64,000 bases of DNA from positions 38,750,142 through 38,814,141 of the forward strand of contig NC_051072.1 in NCBI RefSeq assembly GCF_004664715.2, read 5' to 3'. This document shows, one piece after another, positions 1-14,052 of this stretch (position 1 is its first letter; the number at the start of each line of letters is the position of its first letter). The position numbers and the translations under genes are program-made. The notes beneath the pieces were generated by a model. The model ran no database searches. It was not told where the DNA came from and was given only the letters and a program-made list of their open reading frames with translations. This DNA comes from Peromyscus leucopus. Lineage: Eukaryota > Chordata > Mammalia > Rodentia > Cricetidae.

Positions 1-823
1 CACTGCAAATGACAGCTACCACAGTTGTTATCTAAGTTTCAAAACCAACTGTTGTATGTACCATGATTTATATACACTATGGGCCTCATCTGAATTCTAG
101 AAGTCTATTCATAACAAGTGAAAGTGTCAGCCCCACAATACTGTTGTTTTATAATAATGTGACTTGTTTCTTTTAGCTGTAAGGTGTGAGTGCAATAGTA
201 TTATGATTCTTGTTTTCAAATCATCATTTCCTCTGATTTCCAAAACCGCAGTTGCCTTTGCTCCTTGTGTGTGTGTGTGATCAAGGGAAGTGATGTTTTT
301 TGTTTTCCCTTGTGTATGGATCTGTCAGCAGGGCAGCTGTCTACAGACAGAGGAACCAACCATCTCAATGTGCCTGGAACTGAGATGGTTCTGGAGACAC
401 AGGACTTCTACTGCTAGAACTAGGAAGATCTTTTGTCAGCTTAGCCTTACCACTATTACACAAGCCAATGGTGATCTGTGAGAAGAGGGTGTGGCAGTGC
501 TGATCTCATCAGATACAAAATAGTCCTTGGTACAACACCTGTTGCCTTGACCATCTTCCTCCTGTGTTGGGTCAAACACAAAGCCTGAGACATACTATAT
601 AGTCTCATATCTTCTGCCACTGAGCTCCACACCCAGTTTTGATTTTTGATTCTATCAGTTCCTTGTAAGAATCCAATGCAACTGTACTGAAATAATTAAT
701 TCTAAATGTCAAGCATCCAGGCTTCATTTTTACCATGATCATGCTCTCTCTAAGGACTTCTTCCTCAATTTATGTTTTTCCATTTCCCCCTGATCATTCT
801 TGTGCTTGTTATTTTTCTTTCAG
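1..823 (+). other. Rab3c: 3' part of a Rab3c intron
   Basis: Non-coding sequence upstream of the first Rab3c exon in the window. It ends in a pyrimidine-rich tract and AG acceptor at 821-823. I looked for the preceding Rab3 exon (switch II, DTAGQE region) and did not find it, so earlier exons lie outside the window. No clear repeat is visible. Confidence 0.85.
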
Positions 824-948
824 GTCAACTCAGATCAAAACCTACTCTTGGGATAATGCCCAGGTTATCCTGGTTGGCAACAAATGTGACATGGAAGACG
901 AACGGATCATCTCAACCGAGAGAGGCCAGCACTTAGGAGAACAGCTTG
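824..948 (+). CDS. Rab3c: Rab3c penultimate coding exon (Rab3 small GTPase)
   Basis: Rab3C is a small GTPase of secretory and synaptic vesicles that acts in regulated exocytosis. This 125-bp exon encodes about residues 125-165 of a protein of about 227 aa. It starts with the third base of the codon for Trp124 and ends with the first base of a Gly codon. The translation contains [12 protein letters not shown] and then [15 protein letters not shown] is the G4 NKxD motif that reads the guanine base. Rab3C is preferred over Rab3A and Rab3B because of the stretch [13 protein letters not shown], which I recall as the Rab3C form. The acceptor is ttttctttcag (ends 823) and the donor is g|gtaaga (from 949). 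Phase matches the exon at 18462. One residue, Ile in ERIIS, may differ from the Val I remember in other species. Paralogue choice is from memory of the family, without an alignment. Confidence 0.95.
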
Positions 949-1005
949 GTAAGACTGTTGAAAAGAAAGAAAACTTGGTCATTGTCACACTGAAATGAGT
1001 CATAG

Positions 1006-1025
1006 GTGTGTGTGTGTGTGTGTGT
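1006..1025. repeat. (TG)n microsatellite
   Basis: About ten TG units close to the donor site of the preceding Rab3c exon. Confidence 0.95.
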
Positions 1026-2119
1026 AAAGTTTGTCAACAGACCTTGAAAGACAGCAAGCCCTGTGTTATGAGCGCATTTCCTCTCATTTTCTGTAGTTTT
1101 GGTTGAATTCAGGCACAATTAGAAATGAATGTGATAGCAAGAACTTAGAGCAGGAAAGTTACCTGACATGAGCAAATGAATTAATTTAAGGGACAATCCC
1201 AGGCCTGCAACCTAATGTACACATACGTAGAGAGGAGAGGAACGAGAGGGTCACGAAGCACCTTGACTCCAAAGGACACTCTCACTTTCCTCTGCATCTT
1301 ACCCCTTTTCCTCTTCTGTAATGATGGCCTCAACTTGAAATTGATCCCAATAATGAATTGCAACCTAAAATTTGAAAAACCCAACCACGTAATGAATGAT
1401 TGAGCTTTGCTCTATTATTGGAAGCATGAACTGTCAAAGCACAGCCAATCCCCATGGGTCAGTCTACCACGGGGAAATCTCAATAGCTGAGCAGAATCCA
1501 TTCTCCAAACTCTATTATTTCCTTGTGAGATCAATGAGCTCATTACACTGAAAGCTGTTACTGGATGATCACAAGAATCTGTCCATGAGACAACCAGCTA
1601 TGAAAACGTCACTAGACTGATATTTAACCTTGCTATAAATTCTCATTAGCCTTTATATTCTGTCATAGGACCTCGCCACATGCTACCAGTGTTTGAGAGT
1701 CTTAGAAACTTGGTGACTTTTCCTAGTACCTCAGGAAGATAGAAGTGGACATGAGCAGGTCCTCTATGTAAGAGAGAAGGGGAACATGGGAGGACATTCC
1801 TATGCGGAATACTTGGGCTTCTTTTGCTTGCCCTGTATTTGTCATCTAGCTAGACATCCACCTGGGAGAAGGAAGTGCTCCACAGAAGCAGGCTGTCTTT
1901 ATAAACAAAGTTAAAAACTGTTTGGCTCCAGAAAACAATAGAGTCACAACATCAAGAACAATTCAATGTCATTGTCAAACGAGCCAGGTGATAGATAGCT
2001 TTATGTTTAACAATCTAGTAAACAGCTTGGCTGTTGAGAAGATCAAGTATGGAAGAGATGTTAGAATGACAGAAGTACTTCTGGAGATACTTTCGGTAGT
2101 GTGCACACTTGTGTGCATG

Positions 2120-2121
<2 letters not shown>

Positions 2122-2159
<38 letters not shown>
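2122..2159. repeat. (CA)n microsatellite
   Basis: About 19 uninterrupted AC units in the Rab3c intron. Confidence 0.97.
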
Positions 2160-2162
<3 letters not shown>

Positions 2163-3392
2163 CCCTCATGTACCCTCTCCATTCACTGCACAGATGTGGG
2201 AAAGCTTCTCAAATCATGAGACAGATGGATTTTATGCTCCTGTGCAAATTCTTCCAATAGTCTCTAATTGATTTTTTTCTTTTTTTGGCTCTTTAGTCAA
2301 TAAAACTCAGCAGTTGTCATAGCAACCAGCAAATGTACCTTCTTAGAGAGTCATTTATCTCCAATGTGGTTCATTCTCCTCTTGACTACACACCCTCTAC
2401 AAAGGATCAGGAGAGACAATCCTAAAAACTAATAACTTTCAATCTAAATTACAAGCTCTTGAGAGGTTTTACTTAAAAACATTAACAATAAAATTCCATT
2501 TCTCAGAGATTAGGCATTACTTTTTTAAAGGTTGTTACCACATATTGGCAGGTGGTTCAAAACAACTGCTTTATTTATCTGTTTATGGTTAGCTTTCCAA
2601 TATTGACATTTACTTCTGTATATCCTTTGTTCATCCAAATGAGGAGACTGGACAAAAAACGGTACTATATTGAGGTCTTTGTAGTTCTTGGGAGAGAGGG
2701 GTGCTCTTATAAATATGTATTTTTTAAGTCACCAAACCTGTTTATTAAGTGTTCACAATATTCTGGGTACTTGGCCTTGCAATGTGGTAAGATGACCTTA
2801 CCTCCTAAAAACAACCATTATAGATCCTGTGAGTGACAATGTAGACAGTGAGCATTTCCCTGCCATCCCTCTCCTGGATGTTTTCTTCCATTTGGCCCTG
2901 AGATGTAAGTAGTCCCTCATCATTAATTCTGGTCCTCCACATCCCTTCACCCTGTCCGGCACTGGGTTCCTGCTCCTGGGCAGGCATCTCCTCCTCCATC
3001 TGCTTCTTGCATCCCTGGGCTACCACACCACTCCCTACACACTTCCGAGGAAGTTCTTGTTCACTGTGAGGTTTTAACTCGACCTAACAACAGACAAATC
3101 ACATCCCAGCAGTGAACCCATGATTAAGATTCGGCTACCTATTTCCAGTTGAATCAACTGGGGTTTCAAAGGAATTTATCAACACCAACACCAACTAGCT
3201 GCCCAGCATCCCCCCAGAAAACACACATTTTCAAAGTTAAAACCTAGAAAGTTACATTATAAACATAAATTTTTGTGACTTTCATTTAATGCTATCTTTT
3301 TTATCACACTAACTTCCATGGTAGTCATGTTTGAAGAAGGTAAATCATTGCCCAAGCAGACCATGATCCTGAGGCTGACATTCTCCCATGCA

Positions 3393-3562
3393 TTTTTTTT
3401 TTTTTTTTTGGTTTTTCGAGACAGGGTTTCTCTGTGTAGCTTTGTGCCTTTCCTGGAACTTACTTGGTAGCCCAGGCTGGCCTCGAACTCACAGAGATCC
3501 GCTTGCCTCTGCCTCCCGCGTGCTGGGATTAAAGGTGTGCGCCACCACCACCACCGCCCGGC
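3393..3562 (-). mobile_element. B1 SINE with target-site duplication
   Basis: 7SL RNA-derived B1 in antisense orientation. It runs from a poly(T) at 3393-3409 (the A tail on the minus strand), through the typical 'gagacagggtttctctgt' and 'gctgggattaaaggtgtg' segments, to the 5' end 'gcccggc'. A 15-17 bp target-site duplication flanks it: ttctcccatgcattttt at 3381-3397 (merging with the T run) and again at 3563-3579. Intact duplications suggest a fairly recent insertion. The middle segment 'tttgtgcctttcctggaac' resembles cricetid B1 more than mouse B1. A short (CAC)n lies near the 5' end. Confidence 0.95.
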
Positions 3563-5612
3563 TTCTCCCATGCATTTTTAAGCATTTAGTCTATTACAGC
3601 ACAGTCTGTAACAACATATGAAAGACTTTGCATTTTTAATTTATGTAGTTTAATGTTGTCAGTTATAAACAGATTCCATCTTATAACTTCAGTTTTAGAT
3701 AGAAAAAAATTCAATGTTCAATGAGAGGAAACAGAAGATAAAGCTAAAGATAACAATTTTTTTTAAATAAAATTAATTTACCTGGGGGGGGGATAACAAC
3801 AAAAAACATGGCCAGGTGGAAAAGAGTCTATGTTGCTTTGGAATCAGAGAGAGAAGCTCAATACTAATCAAATAATAGAAAAACTGTTTTTATTATCTCC
3901 GAAGGGAAGAAATGTCTAAGGTCCCCAACACAAGTCAAAGAAACAATTTTGAGAAACTAAAATTGCTTTCTGGAAACTAGTTGTTGTTTATTACTAGTTT
4001 GTAAGGATCTGGTTTTGATATATTTTAATTTATATTAATACTTCTAATAAAGTAAATAATGGATAATATTCCCAGTGACTTTTCATTCAAGCAATGTTTA
4101 TGGTCTGTGAGGCCGAACCATTCAGTTTCAGCCTCTTTTTTGTGTTCTGCCTCTGTCCCACACAGGCACCCTACAAAGCTTTCAGACAACCACAAAATAT
4201 ACACACATTTTACCATCTTTCCACGCTAAACTATTTTCTTCCCTTTCTTTTGCCATTTAATGATTTTTTTTTGTCCTAATTGTTTAATTTGATCACCATT
4301 TTTAAAAATGTCTATAGTGAGGTTAGGAATGAAATGTCTATTTTTTATGGAGCTTCAAGTATACTTCCTACATCAGAAATGCTTTCCAATATTAAGAATA
4401 CATAAAGCAAAAAGAAGAACAGTGATGTGAGATGTGAGTTTATCGTGAAAGAAGGGGTCTGCCATGCAGTGGTTGGACAGCTTCTTCAGGAAGGGATACA
4501 AAGACTAACAGAAAGACATCTATGTTTGTGAATTCTAAGCCACATATATTTGATAATTCTTGGTTTAAGTAAACAATTCTTTTAAGGTAATCATCTTTTT
4601 AAAATAGGAAAAGTTATAGCCATGGAATGAGGTACTCTTTCACATAACAACATCTCTGGATGTGTGAGGTGGGCTAGTCATTGTTTTCTAAAAGATATAG
4701 ATAAATCAATGGAGAAAAATCCCAGAACTAGCTGATAGGACTTGTCTCTATGGACTATTTCTCTTCCATCAAAGGCAAGAGTTGGCCACATTGACTGTGG
4801 GGCTCAAGTGTCCTTGAAGAAAAGTGTCCTGAAGGATATGAGGCATCATTAACATCCAGATGGGAAAGTCTACCTCTAGACCTCAGAAATCCTGATTCTG
4901 GTTGTAGATGAGCCTGAGTGACCCCAACCAAGATTCTGATTTTGATTTTGGCATCCTCAAAATTTGCTCTTGAAAATCTTGGTTCTCATTGTTAGCCAGG
5001 GTAGGAGAAAGAATAGAAAGAACTGTGTGTGCCGTTATCTGCTTGTGGGAGCTCTGAGCTTTTGGGATCCATGGGCTGGCCTTAAACAACTCCCACCAGG
5101 GAAAATGATCATCGCCATCTGTCCCCAAGGGCTACGCTCTATTCCAGGCATCATAACTTTGAGTTATGGAATAGGTCTTCACTACATTTAATTTTATCTT
5201 AAAGTCCAGGAAGAAATTCAGGATATGTGGCTAGTAAGCCTACTTAAGCTCTTCTTTTGAGTACTGTGATTGCCCAGTGATCCCATGATCCCATAAAAGA
5301 AGCCAGGAATGATTCAGTTGTTTCTAAGAATGAATTTTCCTAAGTAAAGTCTCACTCGTGGTCAAATCTTATCCTTCAAAATGTATCCATCAAATTGGTA
5401 CAGACATTTTCAAGGAGACTGGGGGAGATCCAAAAAAGAGATTGTGGACCAAGATGTTGTTCATTGGTCCAGTAAGGATGCAGAGAAGTCCACCAGCAAG
5501 CCAAGGATTCTTCCTGAACTGCCATAGAGTCACATCATGAGACTGCTTCTTGGCCAACACAGGAAACAGATGCTTCACAATGAAATGTTGGAATGTGATA
5601 CAGCATTTCATT

Positions 5613-5770
5613 AGTTCATTCATTCAACCTGTCCTTCCATTCAATGTTGTTGAGCACTCATCCTCGGCTAGGCACAGGTGTTAGGAGATTTAGTCTACAG
5701 ACACAAAGGCAGTGACTTTTACAAGCCAGCTTATAGTTTTCCAACATAATTGAAGACCTAGTTTTAGAGG
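5613..5770 (-). repeat. L2/MIR-like ancient repeat
   Basis: 'attcattcattcaacc', then 'gttgagcactcatc', then 'gctaggcacaggtgttaggag', matches the antisense 3' end of ancient L2-type repeats (attcattcaacaaatatttattgagcac...). Degenerate and undated. Confidence 0.55.
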
Positions 5771-6433
5771 AGGCCAGGATATTAAAAACATCCCCATTCA
5801 GAGGCATAGAGAAAGGCCAACATTGTTAGTGTTTGCATCAGGCTTGAAGAAAAAAAAAAAAACAAAAAACAGGATTTTCATGGATGAACAAAGAGGTGAT
5901 GTTACCTTTATGAAGGAGAACCCATGTACTAGAGAGGTCTAAACCCATAGAAAAATGACCTATCCCTGAGAGGCCGTCTACCAGAGTGAAGAGACTGTGA
6001 TTAGCTGTATATAATCTTAGGAACCAGTGCCAGATTTAAAGGATAGAATGGCAAAACTGGATTTCACAGACTAAGTACAAAGGTATTATTCTTAAAATTG
6101 GGGTATTTAATATCAGGCAGAGCATAGGAAGAAAGTATTATACATATTTACCCATATCTCAACATCAAGTTTTCAGATATTAAATAGGTTGTTATAATAC
6201 TGTGTTGAATAGCTTATAAAACTAATCTTCATGTATTAGAATAGCACTGAATCATTTTAAAGCTGGATTGTATAATAGTGACTGTCCTGAAGCCATTGGT
6301 TCAAAAGTAGATTGGACTGAAGGTGATGGACAGGGAGCATGAGTCCAACAGGAATACAGGCACACAGCCAGGGTATCAGTCCTGGATATGCAACAGCATT
6401 ACTCAGGGAACATTAAAAAAATCAGACCGCGAT

Positions 6434-6436
<3 letters not shown>

Positions 6437-6496
<60 letters not shown>
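6437..6496. repeat. (CA)n microsatellite
   Basis: About 30 CA units, the longest dinucleotide run in the intron. Confidence 0.97.
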
Positions 6497-6530
6497 AGAA
6501 AAAACAGAGTCTCTGAAAATGGGGGCATGT

Positions 6531-6885
6531 TCTAGTTAGCTTTCTATTGCTGTGATAAACACCATAACCAAAAGCAGCCTGAAGACAGGCTTATTTGGCT
6601 TAGCAATTAGTCAGTCATCCAGGGAAGAGAAGGCAGGAACCTAAGTCAGGAACTGAAGCAGAGGCCAGGTTGGCTAACTTCTTGGCTTGCTTCCTCGGGC
6701 TTGCCCAGATACCTCTTTTATACAAGCCAGGCCAACCTACCCACAGTTGGCTGGGTCTTCCCAGGTCAGTTAGCAATCAAGAAAATGCCCCCACAGACAT
6801 GCTCAGAGGCCAATCTGATGGAACAAATTGGTCAAATGAGATTAGGACACCTACGCACATGTCAAGTTGACTAATACTGTAAGAG
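6531..6885. repeat. High-copy rodent interspersed repeat
   Basis: Begins 'gctttctattgctgtgata', continues through 'cataaccaaaagcagc', 'tcaagaaaatgcccccacag' and ends near 'atgtcaagttgactaat'. I recognise this pattern as a very common rodent repeat; a related copy is at 26690-27050. I cannot assign its class (L1 3' end, LTR or other) by eye. Confidence 0.7.
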
Positions 6886-7252
6886 TCCATTCCTTGTCAA
6901 CTTGGCCACACAAACACATCACTAAAGCTAAAGAAGCATACGCAGCCCTGAAGACCACCCCCCTCCAAGATCACAGTCTAAAGGCTTCTATAGCTTTGAT
7001 TCACAGACAGTTGCAGGACCATGGGAACTTGGAGGCTCTTTGGAGGGAATGGTGGCTTTGTGTACGGCATCATGCAAGTAGCCAATCCCATTCTTTGCTA
7101 TGAAATTAAATAACCTTCTTAAAAGTTGCCTCCATTAAATCTATTCTTGTATGATACAGGGAAGTTCCATGAAAAAGTAAGTCAAATATTAAGAACCAGC
7201 CACTGTGACTCTCTGTGCTCACATTGTTAACTACTGTTTCAGTGGTTTGGTG

Positions 7253-7301
<49 letters not shown>
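7253..7301. repeat. (CA)n microsatellite
   Basis: About 24 CA units. Confidence 0.97.
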
Positions 7302-7303
<2 letters not shown>

Positions 7304-7510
7304 AATCTCATTTCATAGTCATCAGTTTCTCATTACAGTGTGCGTTCTGCTTGCCAAGGGCCATTTACTAACCACAGCACCAAAACTGGAAAACCATAAG
7401 CAGCCAGTGACAGACAAACTCCCATCTTGGTCATTTTTCAAGCTGAGACCATAAATAACATTGCCTCTAGGCATTCCAGTTTAATGAAGGATGATTTCCC
7501 CCTCCCCTTC

Positions 7511-7530
7511 TTTTTTTTTTTTTTTTTTTT
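7511..7530. repeat. poly(T) run
   Basis: Twenty T in a row. No SINE body is recognisable next to it. Confidence 0.9.
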
Positions 7531-10500
7531 AATATTTTCTCTTTGCCCTTGCAAAACAATTCCACACTAAAAGCAGGCTGAAGAGTCAGCAACTCTAATG
7601 GGATACAGTATTGCCTCAATGCCTATTTTTAAAACTCAAACCACCTGCTCCACATTTGCACTGACTGCTCTTCAGCAGTTTTTAAAGATTTATTTAAACC
7701 TTAATTGTAGTGTTTATGAAAGGAAGAGGACTGCCAACTTCTGCAATTGGCAGGGAGTCCCAACAATGCCATTTAAATGTTCTAAGTACCTGGCTGTACA
7801 CAGCTGTCTGTGGAGAAGTGCAGACACCCTACCATTATTTCCCCTGGCTCACATTCTTTCTGGCTAAGTTTTCCCAGGAGGGAGAAAATAGGTCAAGGAT
7901 ATTCTATAATGTGTTTGGTATACTTAGATATGGTTACATCCACCTATTAGAAAAGGAAGGGGCTTCTGTCCACTTTCTCCTGGTCCTGTGAGTTTGCCAT
8001 GTCTTCATAGTCTTGTTTCATGACTCTGTGGATCCCTGTTCCAATAAAGATATTGGTAGCCAAAATTCATTCCTCAGAAAGTACTCTTTATGAATGGAGA
8101 GGCCATAGATCCTGTGCATCCCAGATTGCTCAGGATGGTTCCATCTGATGCTCATGTACCAGTAAATACACATAGCTATCTTTTCAAGCTCAAAAGCCTT
8201 TCACTTTGAATGATAAGAAGCCTGGACTGGCCCAGGACACCACACCCTGCCGCACCTTTAAGTGATATACCCAATTTGCTCTTTAAGTCAGTGCTCAAAC
8301 TCTTACACTCCCCACTGAATGAGTTTCCAAGACCTTTGCAAATTCTTTTTTTTTAACAATCACTTTCTTTAGCAAACAAAACTAACCCATGTAGTTTTTT
8401 CGAGGCTCTTTCTTACTACTTCTAATCCCTACCAACATTTGATTCCTAGAAAATCCCCATTCCTTCCAAGAGCCACAGTGTGCAAAACTGTGTTTTCACT
8501 GAAGAGTTTCCAGTCTCTCACCCTATGTGTGCATCCTCTTTGTTTTCTTCCTTGAATCTGACTCAAAACCCACGTTGAACCTTTATCACAGGGTGATCTG
8601 ACTACTGTGCTCTTCTCAATCCTACATGCATATCCATCTTTGTGCACTATTTAAAATGAATCCAGTTTCAGGTAATAAAGACCTGTATAAACTGCTGGAC
8701 TCATGCTTCTTTTTTATATAACACATAAGTGGTAATTGTTAAGAACCATGTTACTAAAATTTTAAAGTTGAATATGAGAAATGTAAACTGCTTCATTTTA
8801 ATTACCAGCACTGCAAAAAAGAAAAAGAAAAGGAAACAAGCCAACAAACAAAACCCATCTAGATGAGTTTGATGTGTTCAGTGTGGAAACTTGAAAGGGC
8901 TCAAATCCAGGATGGTCTGATGCAGCTGGCAGAGGTCCAGATCTGTTTATTAGCTTTGCACACTAGTCATGTGATTTTCTTTCTCTCAAAGTAAAATTAT
9001 CATAACTGAGAGCAGTAGAGAATAAATCCCACTAACCTAACTCACAGGAGACTGATTTCTAATTAAAAAAATGTCTATTATTATTTGCCCCCAAGAAATG
9101 TAAATGCTACACACTTGTGAATACAGATGTGTTTGACTTAACCATGGTATTATGTCCCCATAAACTTACCAGTAATTTGAAAACATCAGAGGCTAGAAAT
9201 GATTTTAATATACGTAGCCTACCAAACATCATAGATTAGTAGAGCCTTCCTTCAGCATGCTCAATACAATTAAGTCAGCCTATATCCAACATAAACCCTA
9301 ATTTATATTAATGTTGGCTATCTCATGTAATTTACTGAATACTTTCCTGGAATTTAAAAATAGCACCATTTATCAAATTGTCAGCCAAACGTCCCAGTGA
9401 TGTTTTCTCACTTATTTCTCATTCTCGTGATTGCTTCTAGTGGCAGGCTTATGCCATTAAGGGAGTGCCATTGAGTAGTGCAGGCTCTCTCACGCTCTTG
9501 GAGTGTGCAGGCAAAGCTACACCCATGCGATTTCATATAGACCCTGTCTCCAGTCCTCTAGATTGCAGAGCGATTGCTCTCTTGCTTTTGCCCCTTACCC
9601 TGCCCCGCCTGCAGATCCCCTCCATTATTCAAAGATGGCCTCACCTTGGAAACTTGTGACTTATTAGATCACAGGTAAAAGAGAGCTCATGCCCTCCATG
9701 TTGGACATTTAAGAGACAACCTTGTTCCTTTATGGATTTTTGAAAGGGTCCCAGTCTCCCCAGAAGTCATTTGTGAAGGTTGTGTTGGGTGAGTTGCTTC
9801 TGTAGATTGTTAACTGTGTGTACTTTGTGGCACTTACTAACTTTGTTCTCAGCAGGGGACTTTCTCTAGTCTCTCAGATCCAAACCCAGCATTATACTCA
9901 TTAGATTCTGGTGCATGCTTCTTCCCTACACACATACAAACCACGGTATTTCATCTATGAAAGCCATTCAGGTAGACTTCCCCACTCTGTCTAGACACTA
10001 CCCCCTCTCCTGGCTTCCTCTTTTGCCTTTAATTACTTTCCAGTCACCCAGATTGGCTTTATTTGACAAGGAAGTGATAGCTAAAAGGAAGAATTCTAAA
10101 GACTGAGAAACTTTATCATCTTCTCCTCTTCCAAAGTCCAAAGAGCAAATCGTTTGCTTTTGGAGAATTTTTTTTCTAAATACAAACTATCAAGAGAAGA
10201 GATGAATTAATTATAATTTTCAGAATATTTTTACAATAGAAAGGAAATTCATTTAAGTGAAGTTTTGCATAGCTTTTTTGTGTTTACTCTAGACAGGCAG
10301 AGCTGCCTGTGGATGGAGCTAGATTAGGATTTTAGGAAAAAAATTTCTGACTTTTAAGAATTGCTATCTGGGTAAATTTGGTTAAAGTGCCAGATATAGT
10401 TGCATGACAAAGTCTTTATGAAAGCCATTGCTCTGTAAAATAAATATATACCAATAATAATTGCTGAGCATTAAGGCATAGCTTAGAGTCCCCATGACTG

Positions 10501-10559
10501 TTGTTATGAAGCCAACAGAGGCTATTCTGTAATATTTAAGCACTGACAGAAGACGTAAG

Positions 10560-10760
10560 GCAGACATTAAGAATGTTCTGGAGGAAAAAGCATGGCCAAT
10601 GGAGCCAGACTCTAATCCTTGCTATGGTTTTCCATAGGTGTGACATAGCTTCATTTCTCAACTGTGAAATGAATATTCTAAAGGTGCTACGTCATACAGT
10701 CTGAACCCAAAGCAGGGAAATCAATGTAAAAGACATAGTACAATGATCAATAAAGATCCC
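10560..10760 (+). repeat. MIR-like ancient SINE
   Basis: Contains the MIR-type order 'gccagactctaatcctt', 'gtgtgacatagcttcatttctcaactgtgaaatg' (key parts) and a final 'agacatagtacaatgatcaataaag'. Divergent, in line with an old mammalian insertion. Confidence 0.6.
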
Positions 10761-11499
10761 CATCTGCGGATGTCACAATGAAACCTCGTTAGTTTGTTCT
10801 CTGCTGCTTGAAAATGTATTACATTCACTGCTCTGTTTCATGGGCATCTCTTACGAAAAAAAAAAAATGTAACCTGCTAATTGATAATGCATATAAATGC
10901 TATTGCAAATTGAAAAATCCTATACAAAAAAACAGTTATTAATGTTCATGTTGACAGTTCATTAAGAGGCTAGGGTGGAAATTGTCTCCTTTATCATTAA
11001 AAGCTTAATGAAATGTTAAGGAGTTACAAAGAAAACGTTTGATGGATTTAAGGGAACAAATTCTATTTGGAAAATGTGTGCACTTATTTGCATACAAACA
11101 GTAGCTCTTGCGTCGTGAATGACCCTTATCTCTCTGAAAGCTAATCTGAGAGAAACTTGACTTTCTTAGACTTTAAGAGTTTTTATAATTTGAAGAAAAG
11201 CAAAAGTTATTAGTGGGAGTGGAACAATTCTACACTTCTTCCTATTTTGCAGAAACACCTCTCCTCATGGGTAAATAGGAATGCTTTAATTGTTTTTGAT
11301 ATAACAAATTCTCCACAGAGCAAACCTTAAATGATATAATATGGAATTCCATGCTTGGTAAACTTCATCTAGATATAATATAACTCACAAATTACATGTT
11401 TAGTTACTTTATAACAAAGAAAAAAGGAATAAGTAATCTCTTCCCTTCCATTTCCAATCTACCAGCTTCTCTCAACCAATTAATAGCAATCAATCCTGT

Positions 11500-11570
11500 A
11501 ATTAGCTAACATCTGCTGGACACCTGCTTCTACTAGATACTGTATTAAATGTTTCCAGGAATAGGGGGAA
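11500..11570 (-). repeat. MIR-like fragment
   Basis: 'taacatctgctggacacctg', then 'actagatactgtattaaatg', resembles antisense MIR (tttattgagcacctactatgtgcc...). Short and weak. Confidence 0.4.
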
Positions 11571-14052
11571 CCCCATATGGGGTAAACATTTTAACTGGAG
11601 AGCAAAATGTACCTAGTAGAGGGGACTGACAGGGAATGGAGAGTGACAGGCTCATTGGATGCAGAATTCCTTCTGAGTGTCATAAAGACGTTCTAGAATT
11701 GGATTTTAGTGGTGGTACAACATTTTATCCTAAAGCTGTGAATTATACCCTTCAAAATGACTAGAATGCTGAATTTTGCATTATATAACTTTTGTAACTG
11801 GTATAAAACATTAATTAAATCCCAAATATAAGCTAGAAAAGAATTACCAGGGAGCTGGAAGTGTTCAGGATGAGTTGGCTCAGCAGGTAAGACCTTAGAG
11901 CTGTTATCCAAGGGAACCCAGCACTTTCTGGAAGACTTCAAACTGAAAAGACTACAGAGGATGAGCAAGTGACATAAATGATTAAATAAGTCAAGCAACC
12001 AAGTATGAGATTTCAACAGGATTGGCTGTCGGATCCATAGAAAAAAAAACATTTTTTTTTTTTTGCAAAAACAGTGGAATGCTTTTGACTTTCTCTTGAA
12101 CAAAGATGCCCTTCTCTGTTTAACTTCCACTTTCCCACCAAAGATACAGACATAGGTACCAAGGAACCCACAGAAGGATGCAAAGACAACAAAAAATGGA
12201 AACACAGGTTTCATGTCAGGGACAACGGGAAGGGCAGGACAGTGGTCAGCCAGAGAAAAGCTCTGTCAAGTATGTCAGACACTGGCTTATTGGGTTAAGG
12301 ACGCCAGGGTTTAATGATTGTCCCCAAACTTGACTATATACCAGGATGATCCTGATTAAAAGCTCAACAGTCTTGGGAGCAGATGCAACACTCAGCAAAC
12401 TCTAGTTTGGTTGGGGAAAGAAAATGCAGGGTAGGGTTCAGGGAGGATTCAGGGAGACTCATACAGGAAAAGCCGCAGTGGGGTAGCCTTTGAGTCATTT
12501 ACCAGACGTAGAAGGGACAAGCTTGGTAGAGGTAGAGGACTGGATAGGTAGGTGCAGGCCTGAGAGCTGGGGCGAGCCTGAGAAGGTGCAGAGTGAATGC
12601 CTACCTATGGAACGTGGGTTTTACTCAATGGAGAATGAGGAATTCCTACAGTCTGTGCAGACTCAGCTCCAGAAAACTCAGGCAACCCCTTTCTTATCCG
12701 TGATGGAGCCTGAGTATTCCTGACTCTGAAGGAGGCTAGAGTAGAGTATGGAAAGTTAAGGGCAGGAAGGAGACCTTGCCTATGTAGGCCAGCATTCATC
12801 AGCACTGTATGATGAGCCTTGTGTATGTTCTGAATCCCACCATTAAGCCTGGCTGGCAACCAGAACTCGGAGCATGAAAAGACCTGTCCATTTTGCTGTT
12901 GTCTATTTTTATCAACATTAGCCTTGGGCCGAGCTCCTGTTCCAGCTTCTGGCTGCTTTCTCTGGCCATTCTTCAGGGAAGTGGGTCAAACCCTCATTCC
13001 CACCCCCTCCTAAAGTCTGTCTCCTGGCTGGGTCCCAACATGGGACCAGCTAATATGACAGTTGGTCCTGCTGCTTTGAAGCCCTGACTTCTGGCCCAAC
13101 TGTCACCTGCCTGGCAGCACAGTGGCCTTTGCCTGCAGCTCTGGTTCATCTGATTCCACAAGGAAAGTGAAGATGAGACCCTGCAGCCAACTCAATGAAG
13201 AAATGGAAGATAGGATGGGAAAAGCATCAAGAATGTAAACTATTGCCTGTTAGAAATGATTCCTTGCAGTACAGTCTTAGAAGTCACAGGGGAAGGGGGC
13301 ACTACCATGATTTTTCTTTCAAACCTGAAAGGTCAGAGAGCCCACATAGTGGTCAGGAATTCTTTTCTGGGGTGAATAAAAAGATTAAAAAAAAAAAAAC
13401 TGCTGTAGTGAAGATAGTGTTTTACTATATGATGTAACTATTAACATGTGAAATTTAGCACCATCTACAAAATTGAGTAAATTCACTGGACGACAGATCT
13501 GAAAAAGAAAAAGGTTCAACACTCAATATTGGAACTGTGATTCTTACTGCTGACACAGGACAACCATGGAAGGGCGCTGTGACATTTCAGTGCTTCTCAT
13601 GGCAGAGTGGCAGCCACCTCCATGAGCAGCATGCTTTTAGCCTCATGGCCTTGCTTGCTTCCCTGTATGTAGGAGTCTGAAAAAGTCCAAGGCTTCTCTG
13701 AACTTTGCTCCAAGGACCTTCAAGAAATAGGACAGAGAACCATGGCAGCAAGCCAGGCCCATGTCACTAGCCACAAGGCCCGGAGTTTGTGATGCCCCTG
13801 CTCACCAACGGTGTCCTTCCAGATAGCCTGCTGCTCCTTCCACTGTACAGAGGCCACAACAAATGGGTTGAACTTAATTAGTGTCTGGGTATGCCCATCG
13901 TGGGTTTTAGAAAGTACAGGAGTTGTTCTTTCTAGGTCAGGCCCAGAACTCCAAGGCAGGGATGCGCTGGCTGGGGCATGAGCTCTTCTGTGTTTGGAGC
14001 AAAGCTGCCTCTGCCAGAGAATGGTTGGAAATGTTCTTCTACAGGAGGAATA

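Noticed and set aside
735..998. Open frame of 87 aa containing the Rab3c exon
   Set aside because: Only 824-948 is exon; the rest reads into introns past the AG acceptor and GT donor.
3257..3621. Frames over 3257-3621 on both strands
   Set aside because: They translate the B1 SINE and its flanks.
11693..12214. Minus-strand open frame of 173 aa in the Rab3c intron
   Set aside because: No recognisable domain, runs of Lys and Phe from A/T tracts, no splice or promoter context. Probably chance.
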